Shown here piece after piece: positions 15,953 through 24,172 of a DNA stretch of 64,000 bases. Made by a program: the position numbers and the translations under genes. The notes under the pieces were generated by a model. The model did no database searches and was not told the DNA's origin. It saw only the letters and a list, made by a program, of their open reading frames with translations. The stretch comes from CF-46 sp042408445. Its GTDB lineage: Bacteria; Chloroflexota; Limnocylindria; Limnocylindrales; CSP1-4. The stretch spans positions 1 to 64,000 of the forward strand of contig JBHORC010000040.1 in the NCBI GenBank assembly GCA_042408445.1, given 5' to 3'. The first letter of the stretch is position 1, and every line of letters starts with the position of its first letter.

Positions 15953-17517
15953 GGCGCCCACGCGAGACCGGCCATCCGGATGATGCCGAGCCCGTTCGCG
16001 TACGCGCCGAGCAGGCCCGTCCGGGCGAGGCTCCATTGCACGTCGTAGGTGAGCGGGATCGCCGGAGCATCGTCGCGGACGATCGCCTCCGCGCGGTCGA
16101 ACGCCGCGCGGGCTGTGGTGGCGTCGGTCGCGGCCAGCGCATCTGCGACCGCCCGATCGAAGTCCTGGGACGACCACCGACCGTAGTTGTTCGACGTGCC
16201 GCGCCCCAGCAGGATCCCGAGGAAATCGTTCGGCCCCGGGTAGTCCGCCACCCAGCCCATCGAGAACATCGATGGCGGATCCGCCTTCAGTCGATCGAAG
16301 AAGCCGTCACCCTGGACCTCGACCTCGATGGTGATCCCGAGCTCCCGCTGGACCTCGGCCGCGAACGCGCGATCCTCCGGCCCGCCGCTCAGCAGAACCA
16401 CCGACGGGAAGCCGGCGCCACCCCGATAGCCGGCCTGAGCCAGAAGCGTGCGAGCGGCATCGGGGTCGTGCTTCGGCAGGAAGTCCGTCGCGCTGCGACC
16501 CGGGATTCCGGGCGGGACCATCCCCGTCGCGGGCGTCGAGGTCCCGGCAGACGAGAGGGCGATCAGCCGCCGCCAGTCGACTGCCTCGGCGACGGCCCGA
16601 CGCACGCGGACGTCGTCGAACGGCGGCCGGCTCGTGTCGAACCCGTAGTAGCGCAGCGACAGTCCCTCGTTCCGGCGCAGCTCGCGGCCCAGGACGTCGT
16701 CGTAGGCGATCCACGTTGCGTCGAACGCGGCGACATCCGCGACATCGACGTCGCCGTCCTCGAAGGCCGCGACCGAGCTTCGGCCGCCGATGTCGTGAAC
16801 GAGCTCGATCGTCGCGATCGCCGGCCGCCCGGCCCAGTAGTGATCATTTGCCCGGAGCGTCGTCGTCTTCGCGTCGGCACTGACCACCACGTAGCCGCCG
16901 CTCCCGACGAAGTGATCGCCGGGCTGGAGCGCGGCCGCGGACCCGTCGATCCCCGGCGGCACGATCGCGAAGGTCGGCGAAGCGACGATCGCCGGGAAGT
17001 CGGTCGCAGCCCGGTTCAGCCGGACGGTCACGTCACTGCCGCTCGTCGAGAGGCCGACGGACGCCGGGTCCTTCGATTCGCCGCGGGAGTACGCGGTGGC
17101 GCCGTCGACATCGCTCATCAGCGTCACGAGCGGCGACGGGTGGGCGGGGTCGATGATGCGGAACCACGATCGAACCACGTCCTGCGGCCCGAGCGGCGAG
17201 CCGTCGCTGAAGGTCAGCCCGGGCCGGAGGTGGAACACGACCGTCCGGCCGCCGTCGCGGAAGTCCCACGAGCCGGCAAGAGCGGGACGCGTCTGGAGGG
17301 TGGCGTCGATCGCCGTCAGCCCCTCGAACAGCTGGGCGGACACGGCGGCGCTCGCGATGTCGCCCTGCGCGGCCGGATCGAGCGTCTCGGCCGGGCCCAT
17401 CAGGATCCGGACGCGGTCAGTCTGGGTTGCAGCGCGAGCGGGGATCGTCGCGGCCGGCCCGACCGCGGCGACGACGGCGAGCAGGACGGGCGCGACGACG
17501 AACGCAAGGCGCGGCAT
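15949..17517 (-). CDS. ABC transporter substrate-binding protein, family 5 (peptide/solute)
   Basis: An oligopeptide/nickel-type solute-binding protein. The family features are TLDPAAQGD near the mature N-terminus, LRPGLTFSDGSPLGPQDVV, RRAVAEAVDWRRLI and WVADYPGPNDFLG. From the ATG at 17515-17517 a signal peptide of about 30 residues (LAFVVAPVLLAVVAAVG, ending ARA) is present, and no lipobox Cys. Starts at 17574 or 17634 are also possible. No ABC permease or ATPase genes are nearby, so it is an orphan binding protein; its coupling to an extracellular protease suggests peptide capture. It heads the long operon that continues to 8421. Confidence 0.88.
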   Translation of the reverse strand: MPRLAFVVAPVLLAVVAAVGPAATIPARAATQTDRVRILMGPAETLDPAAQGDIASAAVSAQLFEGLTAIDATLQTRPALAGSWDFRDGGRTVVFHLRPGLTFSDGSPLGPQDVVRSWFRIIDPAHPSPLVTLMSDVDGATAYSRGESKDPASVGLSTSGSDVTVRLNRAATDFPAIVASPTFAIVPPGIDGSAAALQPGDHFVGSGGYVVVSADAKTTTLRANDHYWAGRPAIATIELVHDIGGRSSVAAFEDGDVDVADVAAFDATWIAYDDVLGRELRRNEGLSLRYYGFDTSRPPFDDVRVRRAVAEAVDWRRLIALSSAGTSTPATGMVPPGIPGRSATDFLPKHDPDAARTLLAQAGYRGGAGFPSVVLLSGGPEDRAFAAEVQRELGITIEVEVQGDGFFDRLKADPPSMFSMGWVADYPGPNDFLGILLGRGTSNNYGRWSSQDFDRAVADALAATDATTARAAFDRAEAIVRDDAPAIPLTYDVQWSLARTGLLGAYANGLGIIRMAGLAWAP

Positions 17518-17665
17518 GCCCCGGGGAGGGCGGACCCGCGCCCGGCCGGACCGGCCGGAAACGCGCCCGGACATCGCCGGCACGCGTCCCGGCGTCACGG
17601 ACACGATGTTCGTCGCCGGCACGCCGCCGGGCACGGAGGACGAGACGAAACGAGGTCCGCTGCCG

Positions 17666-17839
17666 TCAACGGCCGGGCCGGGTCCACCAGGCGCCCGTCG
17701 GCGCGAGTCCCGAGCCCCGGCTCGGCCGCTCGTCGATCAGGCGATGCACGGGAACCGGCTCGCGAAGCCGCGCGCCCCGAACGTAGTCGTCCGCGGAGAA
17801 CCCCGCGAGCAGCGCGATGATGCAGACCCAGCGACGCAC
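17666..17839 (-). CDS. Small hydrophobic-N-terminal protein or leader ORF
   Basis: A 57-residue reading frame from a GTG at 17837-17839. The N-terminus RRWVCIIALLAGFSADDYVRG could be a short membrane or signal segment. It is supported mainly by a very good -10 element (TATACT) six bases upstream, which predicts a leaderless message. It precedes the substrate-binding protein gene by as little as 31 bases and may be the first cistron of that operon. No homology recognised. Confidence 0.4.
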   Translation of the reverse strand: MRRWVCIIALLAGFSADDYVRGARLREPVPVHRLIDERPSRGSGLAPTGAWWTRPGR

Positions 17840-17845
17840 GTCCCG

Positions 17846-17851
17846 AGTATA
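17846..17851 (-). promoter_or_regulatory. -10 element TATACT, leaderless-type
   Basis: TATACT lies six bases before the GTG at 17839. It probably drives the small ORF and the downstream substrate-binding protein operon. Confidence 0.5.
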
Positions 17852-17973
17852 GGGAGCGCGTCGCTTGCGGCCCCCGGACCCGCCCGGGACGGCCGTCGGG
17901 CGCGGATCCGTCGATTTTGCGACCATCGAGGCGGTCGGATGCGAACGCAGACGGCGCCGCCACGAGGATCTGC

Positions 17974-19533
17974 ATGACGCTCCGGCTCCGGAACACCCTG
18001 ACGCGTGTCGCCGAGCCCGTCGAGCCGGCCGACGGCAGCCGGCTCCGGATGTACTCCTGCGGCCCGACGGTCTACCGGTTCGCCCACGTCGGCAACCTCC
18101 GGACGTTTCTCCTCGCCGACCTGATCCGGCGGGTCGTGCTCTACCACGGCACGCCCGTGCTTCACGTCCAGAACATCACGGACGTCGGGCACCTGCGCGA
18201 CGAGCGGTTCGATCGGGGCGAGGACCGGATGCTCGTCGCGGCCGGTCTCGAGCACCGCTCGACGGCCGAGATCGCGGACGCCTACGAGGGCGCCTTCCAC
18301 GCGGATGCGGCGCTGCTGAACCTGCTGCCGGCACACGTCTTTCCCCGTGCCACGGAGCACATTTCCGAGATGATCGAGCTGGCCGAGCGGCTCGTCGATG
18401 CCGGCCACGCCTACGTCAGCGAGCTTGGCAACGTCTATTTCTCGGTGGGTTCGTTCCCGTCGTACGGCGCGCTGTCCGGCAACACCCTCGACGCGCTCCG
18501 CGCGGGCCATCGGGGCGAGCCGGACGCGGACAAGCTCGACGCGCCGGATTTCGCGCTCTGGAAGGCCGCCGGCGAGGGGCGTCAGCTGAAGTGGCCGACC
18601 CCTCGCTGGGGCGAGGGGTTCCCTGGCTGGCACCTCGAGTGCTCCGCCATGGCGATGCGCCATCTGGGCCCGCGCTTCGACGTCCATACCGGCGGCATCG
18701 ACAACGTCTTTCCGCATCACGAGGACGAGATCGCCCAGTCGGCGCCGCTCGTCGGTGGGCCACCGGCTCGGATCTGGGTCCATGGTGAGTTCCTCCAGGT
18801 CGGCGGCCGGAAGATGGCGAAGTCGGCCGGCAACATCGAGCGGATCGCCGACGTCGCCGACCGCGGCATGGACCCCCTCGCCTTCCGCTACCTCTGCCTG
18901 ACATCGCGCTATCGCCACAAGCTCGAATACACGGAGGATTCGCTCGCGGCCGCCGCGGCCGGCCTCGCGTCCCTCCGGGCGGCCGTTCGGGCACTCGCCA
19001 GGGAGGCGCCGGACGAGCCCGCGGCGATGAAGCCGGCCCCCCTGCGAGCAGGGTCCGCACCGGCTCGGCCCGAGGGCACCGTGGAGGTCGTCGCCGGCCA
19101 CGGTTCGGGACACGCTCCTCCGCTCGCCGACCGTGCCCACGACCCCACGCGCGCCCCCTCGCCCGAGGGCCGGGCGCTCCACGACCGGTTCGTGGACGCA
19201 ATTGATGACGACCTCGACCTCCCGACGGCGCTCGCCGTCGTCCGCGAGATGACGCGCGCTCCGTTCTCCGCCGCGGAGCGGCTTCGCCTCGTCCTCGATG
19301 CCGACTTCGTGCTCGGGCTGGACCTGGATCGCGACGCGGAGGTCGGCGCGCTGCGCGGGGACGAGCCGGCCGCGGGCGAGCTCCCGAACGAGATCGCGAC
19401 GATCGTCGCGAGGCGTGCGGCGGCGAGAGCAGCTCGTGACTTCGCGACATCCGACGCGCTCCGGGCCGAGCTCACCGACCTCGGCTACGAGGTCACGGAC
19501 GGGCGCGACGGTCAGACGGTCCGGCGCCGCTGA
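17974..19533 (+). CDS. cysS: Cysteine--tRNA ligase
   Basis: A 519-residue class I synthetase. MYSCGPTVYRFAHVGNLR contains the HIGH-equivalent HVGN and a zinc-ligand Cys. GFPGWHLECSAMA supplies a second zinc Cys, and KMAKS is the KMSKS loop. The DALR-type domain carries an insertion of about 60 residues rich in Pro/Ala/His (near residues 350-410). The C-terminal helical segment RRAAARAARDFATSDALRAE is the usual CysRS tail. The ATG at 17974 has GAGG seven bases upstream; longer in-frame starts are not supported. It converges end to end with the glycosyltransferase gene. Confidence 0.96.
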   Translation: MTLRLRNTLTRVAEPVEPADGSRLRMYSCGPTVYRFAHVGNLRTFLLADLIRRVVLYHGTPVLHVQNITDVGHLRDERFDRGEDRMLVAAGLEHRSTAEIADAYEGAFHADAALLNLLPAHVFPRATEHISEMIELAERLVDAGHAYVSELGNVYFSVGSFPSYGALSGNTLDALRAGHRGEPDADKLDAPDFALWKAAGEGRQLKWPTPRWGEGFPGWHLECSAMAMRHLGPRFDVHTGGIDNVFPHHEDEIAQSAPLVGGPPARIWVHGEFLQVGGRKMAKSAGNIERIADVADRGMDPLAFRYLCLTSRYRHKLEYTEDSLAAAAAGLASLRAAVRALAREAPDEPAAMKPAPLRAGSAPARPEGTVEVVAGHGSGHAPPLADRAHDPTRAPSPEGRALHDRFVDAIDDDLDLPTALAVVREMTRAPFSAAERLRLVLDADFVLGLDLDRDAEVGALRGDEPAAGELPNEIATIVARRAAARAARDFATSDALRAELTDLGYEVTDGRDGQTVRRR

Positions 19534-20478
19534 TCAACCGGTCGCGAGATCCCGTCGCGGCCCGAAGCGGTCGATGATCCGGTAGAAGTTCCGCTTGCTG
19601 AGCCGGTCCCGCTCGGCTTCGTCCAGCGACGTCCAGCCGCGGTGCTCGTGGCGGGTCGCCGGGATCTCCACTGCGACCGCCCGTCGCGGCGCGTTCGGCT
19701 CCCCCTCGTCGCGGAGGACGAGGCTCCACCACAGATCGAGATTGCGGTAGAACCGGAAGCGTTCGTCGACCGGTCCACGCTCGGCGGCGTCGCCGCGGCG
19801 GAACGCCATCGCATAGCCCTCGATCGCCGTGACGTCTCCCGCGGCCGGCGCCTCCTCGAACCGGCGAAGGTCGTCACTGACGACCCCGAAACCGCCTGCG
19901 ACCGCGACCGAGTCGTCCTGGAGCGCGGCGACCAGCGGCGTGACGATGTCGCCGGTCGGCTCGACGCTCGTGTCGAGGAGGATCACGACGGGGCCCGACG
20001 CTCGCCGGATCCCGATGTTCCAGGCCGCTCCCGTGCCCAGCCGCTGGCTCGTCCGGACGACCTCGCTCCGCTCGCCGAGCCCATCGAGCGCCTGATCCTG
20101 CTCGTCGGACGGGCCGTCGGCGACGACGAGCATCGACGTCCCCTCCGGCGCGTGGTGGGTCAATGCCGCGACGGCCCGCTCGACGTCGGCGGGCCACTCC
20201 GTCGCAACGAGGACGACGGTGGCCAGCCCGACCGGCGGCTCGGCGAGGCGCGAGGGAACCGCGTCGGTTGACCCGTAGCGCACGACGCCTTCCGCCTCGA
20301 GCGTCGGCGCGTGCGCCGGCTCCAACGCGAAGTCCGTGCCGCGATCGACGACCTTCCAGCCGGCGGCCTCGATCTCGCCCCGCAGGCGATCCGCCTCCGG
20401 CCAGTTGCGAGCGGCGCGCGCCGCGGAACGGGCATGCGCCGCGGACAGCACGTCATCGGGGATCCGGGTTCTGGGCAC
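19534..20478 (-). CDS. Family 2-like glycosyltransferase with CysRS-tail-like N-terminus
   Basis: A 314-residue protein (GTG start). Residues 90-300 look like a GT-A glycosyltransferase: VVLVATEWP, VVADGPSDE, GTGAAWNIGIRRASGPVVILLD, a DTS in place of the usual DxD, and a C-terminal RFYRNLDLWWSLVLRDEG acceptor region. Residues 8-58 (ARSAARAARNWPEADRLRGE, then a GWKVVDRG turn) closely resemble the C-terminal helical tail of the convergent cysS product. That segment is absent from ordinary glycosyltransferases. Substrates unknown. Confidence 0.75.
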   Translation of the reverse strand: MPRTRIPDDVLSAAHARSAARAARNWPEADRLRGEIEAAGWKVVDRGTDFALEPAHAPTLEAEGVVRYGSTDAVPSRLAEPPVGLATVVLVATEWPADVERAVAALTHHAPEGTSMLVVADGPSDEQDQALDGLGERSEVVRTSQRLGTGAAWNIGIRRASGPVVILLDTSVEPTGDIVTPLVAALQDDSVAVAGGFGVVSDDLRRFEEAPAAGDVTAIEGYAMAFRRGDAAERGPVDERFRFYRNLDLWWSLVLRDEGEPNAPRRAVAVEIPATRHEHRGWTSLDEAERDRLSKRNFYRIIDRFGPRRDLATG

Positions 20479-20579
20479 GGACGAAGGATCGCACGACGTG
20501 GTCGAGCCCGCGGAATGGCGGGACGGGTACGATCGGCCTCCAGACCATTCGGACCCCTCCCCTTGATCGGAGGCCTTTC

Positions 20580-22262
20580 GTGCCCGACGAGCCGAACGCC
20601 CTCGCGGCGGAGTACTTCGACTTCCTGCTGACTGCCTGGCCCACCTGGGGCCACATGATGGGCAACTACCAGTACGCGGACCGCTACGACGACGTGAGTC
20701 GCCGGGGCGAGGACGAGGAGATCCGGCGACGCCTCGAGTTCGCCCGGCGAGCCGAGGCGATCCCGGCCGACGGCCTCTCGGCGCAGGACGCGATCACCCG
20801 CGAGATGATCGCCTTCGACGGCCATCGGAACGCCGACATCCTCGAGGCGCGCCTCGCCGAATTCGACATCGATCCCATCTTCGGCCCGGTCGCCGGCCTG
20901 CCCGTCACGTTCCCGAAGCTCCCGATCCCCGACGCCGATGTCGCCGCGAAGATGCTCGTGAAGACCCGGGGGATCGCCCAGCAGTTCCGCGATGCGAGCG
21001 ACCGGCTGCTGGAGGGTCTCGCCCGGAACCGAACGCCGGCCGCGTTCGCGGTTGACGAGACCGTCGCGCAGATCGATCGCTGGCTGGCCCGTCCCATCCA
21101 GGACGACCCGCTGCTCCACACGAGCGAGCCGCACGGCGTCGCCGACGTCGACGCGTGGCGCGACGAGCTGCGCGAGGTCATCGAGCGCGAGGTTCGCCCC
21201 GCCATGGCGGGCTACCGCGACACCCTTCGAGACCGGATCCGGCCGGCCGCTCGGGGCGACGACCGTGTCGGCCTGACCTGGCTCGCCGACGGCGACGACG
21301 TCTACGGCCGGATGATCCGGTACCACACGACGCTGCCGCTCACGGCGGAGCGGATCCACGAGATCGGCCTCGAGCAGATCGAGAAGCTGGCCGGGGAGTA
21401 CCGCGCGCTCGGCCAGGAGGTCCTCGGGACCAGCGACGTGACCGAGATCTTCCGGCGGCTGCGGGACGATCCCGCGCTCCATCACACGAACGGCGCGGAC
21501 ATCGTGGCCGCGTCGAAGGCCGCGCTCGCCAGGGCAAAGGCCGCGATGGGCGACTGGTTCGGCATCCTCCCGAAGGCCGACTGCGACGTCGAGGAGGTCA
21601 AATCCGGCGCCGTCGCGTTCTACTTCCCGCCCGCCCGGGATGGCTCACGCGGCGGCGTCTTCTTCATGAACACGACGGACCCGACGGGCTGGGGTCGGTA
21701 CCAGATCGAGGCGACCTCCTATCACGAGGGGATCCCGGGCCACCACCTTCAGCTCGCGATCGCGACCGAGCTGACCGACATCCCGGACTTCCGGAAGCGG
21801 GCCTTCATCGCGGCGTACGGCGAGGGCTGGGGGCTGTACACCGAGCGCCTCGCCGACGAGATGGGGCTCTACTCGACGCCTCTCGACCGGATGGGCATGC
21901 TCGAGGCGGATTCGATGCGGGCGTGCCGGCTCGTCGTCGACACCGGGATGCACGCGCTGGGCTGGAGCCGCCAGCACGCGATCGATTACATGACCGAGAA
22001 CTCGCCGATGCGCGACAGCCAGATCGTCCCCGAGATCGATCGCTATGCGGTCACACCCGGCCAGGCGCTCGCGTACATGATCGGGCGGCTGGAGATCCAG
22101 CGGATCCGTCGGGAGGCGGAGGCAGCGCTCGGCGACCGCTTCGCGATCAAGGCATTCCACGACACCGTGCTCGGCTCGGGGCTCATGCCGCTGCCGATCC
22201 TCGACCGGGTCGTCCGGGCGTGGGTCGACGAGATCCGAGGGTCTCCCGGGACGAGCCGCTGA
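20580..22262 (+). CDS. DUF885 family metallohydrolase
   Basis: A 560-residue DUF885 protein, a family of mostly secreted or cytoplasmic zinc carboxypeptidase-like hydrolases. The hallmark HEGIPGHHLQ carries the HExxGHH metal motif, followed by AYGEGWGLYTERLADEMG with the third ligand. No signal peptide is visible, so it should be cytoplasmic. The GTG at 20580 has GGAGG seven bases upstream, which fixes the start; the open frame further upstream is not protein-like. Substrate unknown; peptides are plausible. Confidence 0.88.
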   Translation: MPDEPNALAAEYFDFLLTAWPTWGHMMGNYQYADRYDDVSRRGEDEEIRRRLEFARRAEAIPADGLSAQDAITREMIAFDGHRNADILEARLAEFDIDPIFGPVAGLPVTFPKLPIPDADVAAKMLVKTRGIAQQFRDASDRLLEGLARNRTPAAFAVDETVAQIDRWLARPIQDDPLLHTSEPHGVADVDAWRDELREVIEREVRPAMAGYRDTLRDRIRPAARGDDRVGLTWLADGDDVYGRMIRYHTTLPLTAERIHEIGLEQIEKLAGEYRALGQEVLGTSDVTEIFRRLRDDPALHHTNGADIVAASKAALARAKAAMGDWFGILPKADCDVEEVKSGAVAFYFPPARDGSRGGVFFMNTTDPTGWGRYQIEATSYHEGIPGHHLQLAIATELTDIPDFRKRAFIAAYGEGWGLYTERLADEMGLYSTPLDRMGMLEADSMRACRLVVDTGMHALGWSRQHAIDYMTENSPMRDSQIVPEIDRYAVTPGQALAYMIGRLEIQRIRREAEAALGDRFAIKAFHDTVLGSGLMPLPILDRVVRAWVDEIRGSPGTSR

Positions 22263-22292
22263 GCCGCGCGAGCGTCTGTCGTCGCCGCGGCC

Positions 22293-22715
22293 CTACGGTG
22301 TCCCTTCAGCCGGCTCGGCGGGCCCAGCGACCGTCGCGCTGAGGAACTCATCGACCGCCATCACGCCGAGCGCCTGCCGGATCAGCCACGGCATCGCCCG
22401 CCGCTGAGGATCGTGGATGACGCGTGGCTCGATCAGCCGGACCCTGCCGGTCCAGCGTGAGTCGAAGACGGCAGAGCCCGCGGCGAGGGTGTTCCTGACC
22501 CATTCCGCCTCTGAGCCGTAGGTCAGCGCAACGGTCAGGGTCCGGCCGCCGTCGCCGGGAAACGCCATCATCGGAGCGACGTGGCGGCGGCCGGTCCGCC
22601 GGCCGATATGCTCGATCCGGCCGAAGCGGGGCAGGAACCAGACGATCGGTCCGAGGATCGGGTTCGTGACGCGGCGGTTGAACGCCGCCACGCGTCGTGG
22701 AAACGGCATCGGCAC
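22293..22715 (-). CDS. Deazaflavin (F420)-dependent nitroreductase family protein
   Basis: A 140-residue split-barrel protein of the Ddn/nitroreductase-family deazaflavin-dependent type. It shows the N-terminal amphipathic helix with NPILGPIVWFLPRFG, then the signature IGRRTGRRHVAPM, in which the RxTGxxR loop contacts the F420 phosphate. Known relatives use F420H2 to reduce quinones or nitro compounds. Together with the LLM-type flavin oxidoreductase at 26750 it hints that the host makes F420, although no F420 biosynthesis gene is in the window. The 243 bases upstream hold nothing I can support. Confidence 0.8.
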   Translation of the reverse strand: MPMPFPRRVAAFNRRVTNPILGPIVWFLPRFGRIEHIGRRTGRRHVAPMMAFPGDGGRTLTVALTYGSEAEWVRNTLAAGSAVFDSRWTGRVRLIEPRVIHDPQRRAMPWLIRQALGVMAVDEFLSATVAGPAEPAEGTP

Positions 22716-22958
22716 GGCCTCACCCTACGCCTCCTGGTCCGAGGCACGAGCGAGGGGCACCGGTCCGCGTCGCGCGGCGCCGCCGCCCGGCCCAACGCGG
22801 CTGCGGCCCAGGCAGGCCACCGACCGGGTCCGTGTTATGCCACTGACAGATCGGCTTCGCCGCCTCCGGGCGCGCGGTCGTCAGGGCGGGTGAGACTCTC
22901 GACACCCCCAGTGGCAGCCAGTCGCCGGCCCCCCGACCGGCCGTTGAGAGGTGTCCAG

Positions 22959-23741
22959 ATGACGATGCAGAACGATGCCGGAACGAACGGCAACACCGGG
23001 TCGCCGGAGCGCCTGACACAGGCAGCTTCGGGGATCGCGGACTCGGCCACGCAGGCCGCCCAGAGCCAGGCGTCGCAGGCGATGAACCGCGCCGGCGAGA
23101 CGCTCGAGCAGGTCGCCCAGGCGCTCCGCGACACGGGCAACCAGCTTCGCCAGGACCGGCCGGAGATCGCCGGCCTCGCCGACACCGGCGCCCAGCGCGT
23201 CGATGACCTGTCGATGTATTTCCGCCAGCACGACGTCCGCGACGTGCTCGACCAGGCGGAGCAGTTCGCGCGGCGCCAGCCGGCACTCCTCCTCGGTGGC
23301 GGGCTGGCGATCGGCCTGCTGCTCGGCCGCGTGCTCCGCAGTGGCGCCGAGCCGCAGGGCGGCGGCATGAGCGGCGGCCAGGGCTGGCAGGGCGAGGGCT
23401 GGCAGCGACAGGGCTGGAGCGGCAGCTCGGGCAGCGGCGGCTCGACCGGCAGCGGCTCGACGGCCGGCAGCGGCTCGATGCCCGGCTCCGGCTACGGAAC
23501 CGGCTACGGCGGGACGTACGACGCGTCCGCGACGGGCGGTGCGGGCGGCGCCTCGACGGACTACGCCGGCTCGGGCCCGGCCGGGTCGCTCGGAACGAGC
23601 TCCTCGGACGTTGCCGACAACCTGGCGACGACGGACCTCGCCGCGGACGACCTCGGCGATACCGGGACGCAGACCACGACCAGCGGACGGAGCCGCCGCC
23701 GCTCGAGCAGCGCGAGCTCCGGCTCGACGACGGGGGGTTGA
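22959..23741 (+). CDS. Gly/Ser-rich membrane-associated protein
   Basis: A 260-residue protein with GAGAGG eight bases before the ATG. Residues 1-100 are an amphipathic Ala/Gln-rich helical region (ASQAMNRAGETLEQVAQALRD). A membrane helix follows at about 108-127 (PALLLGGGLAIGLLLGRVLR), then a low-complexity Gly/Ser/Trp/Gln tail with tandem SGSGGSTGSGST-like repeats and an Arg/Ser-rich end. The helical part plus RxxP-x-GLAxGxxxGR resembles the membrane anchors of DUF883/ElaB-like proteins. It begins a three-gene set with the next two genes. Confidence 0.7.
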   Translation: MTMQNDAGTNGNTGSPERLTQAASGIADSATQAAQSQASQAMNRAGETLEQVAQALRDTGNQLRQDRPEIAGLADTGAQRVDDLSMYFRQHDVRDVLDQAEQFARRQPALLLGGGLAIGLLLGRVLRSGAEPQGGGMSGGQGWQGEGWQRQGWSGSSGSGGSTGSGSTAGSGSMPGSGYGTGYGGTYDASATGGAGGASTDYAGSGPAGSLGTSSSDVADNLATTDLAADDLGDTGTQTTTSGRSRRRSSSASSGSTTGG

Positions 23742-23743
23742 CG

Positions 23744-24172
23744 ATGCAGCAACGGTCCGACGATCGGTCCGGGTTGGAGCAGCAGCGAGCGGACGATCGG
23801 TCCCTCGGCCAGCTCTTCTCCGACTTCTCGCGGCAGCTCTCGACGCTCGTCCGACAGGAGATCGCCCTCGCCAGGGCCGAGATGACGGCACGTGCCTCGT
23901 CGGCCGGCCGCGGTGCGGCCATGGTCGGTGCCGGAGGCGCCCTCGCCTACGCGGGCGCGCTCGCCGTTGTCGCCGCGATCGTGCTCCTCCTCATCCAGGC
24001 CGGCCTCACCCCGTGGCTCGCGGCCCTGATCGTTGGGGTCCTCGTGGCCGCGGGAGGAGCGGCGCTCGCGGCGAGTGGCCGTTCGACGATCGAGAAGTCC
24101 GATCTGACGCCGCGGCGGACGATCGAGACGCTGAAGGACGACACCGAGTGGGCGAAGGAGCGCGTGAAGTGA
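23744..24172 (+). CDS. YqjE/holin-like phage-holin superfamily III membrane protein
   Basis: A 142-residue protein: hydrophilic N-terminus, a LGQLFSDFSRQLSTLVRQEIALARAE helical signature (PF07332 type) and two close membrane helices (about 55-78 and 82-103). A basic tail follows with LTPRRTIETLKDDTEWAKE, which is characteristic of the YqjE group. The start is the ATG with GGGGGG six bases upstream; a TTG two codons earlier overlaps the previous stop and is possible. Its stop overlaps the next ATG (TGATG). Confidence 0.8.
   Translation: MQQRSDDRSGLEQQRADDRSLGQLFSDFSRQLSTLVRQEIALARAEMTARASSAGRGAAMVGAGGALAYAGALAVVAAIVLLLIQAGLTPWLAALIVGVLVAAGGAALAASGRSTIEKSDLTPRRTIETLKDDTEWAKERVK

Noticed and set aside
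23350..23545. Short tandem GGCAGC/GGCTCG-like repeats suggesting a repeat array
   Set aside because: They encode the in-frame Gly/Ser tail of the 22959-23741 protein; there are no equal spacers, so this is not CRISPR.
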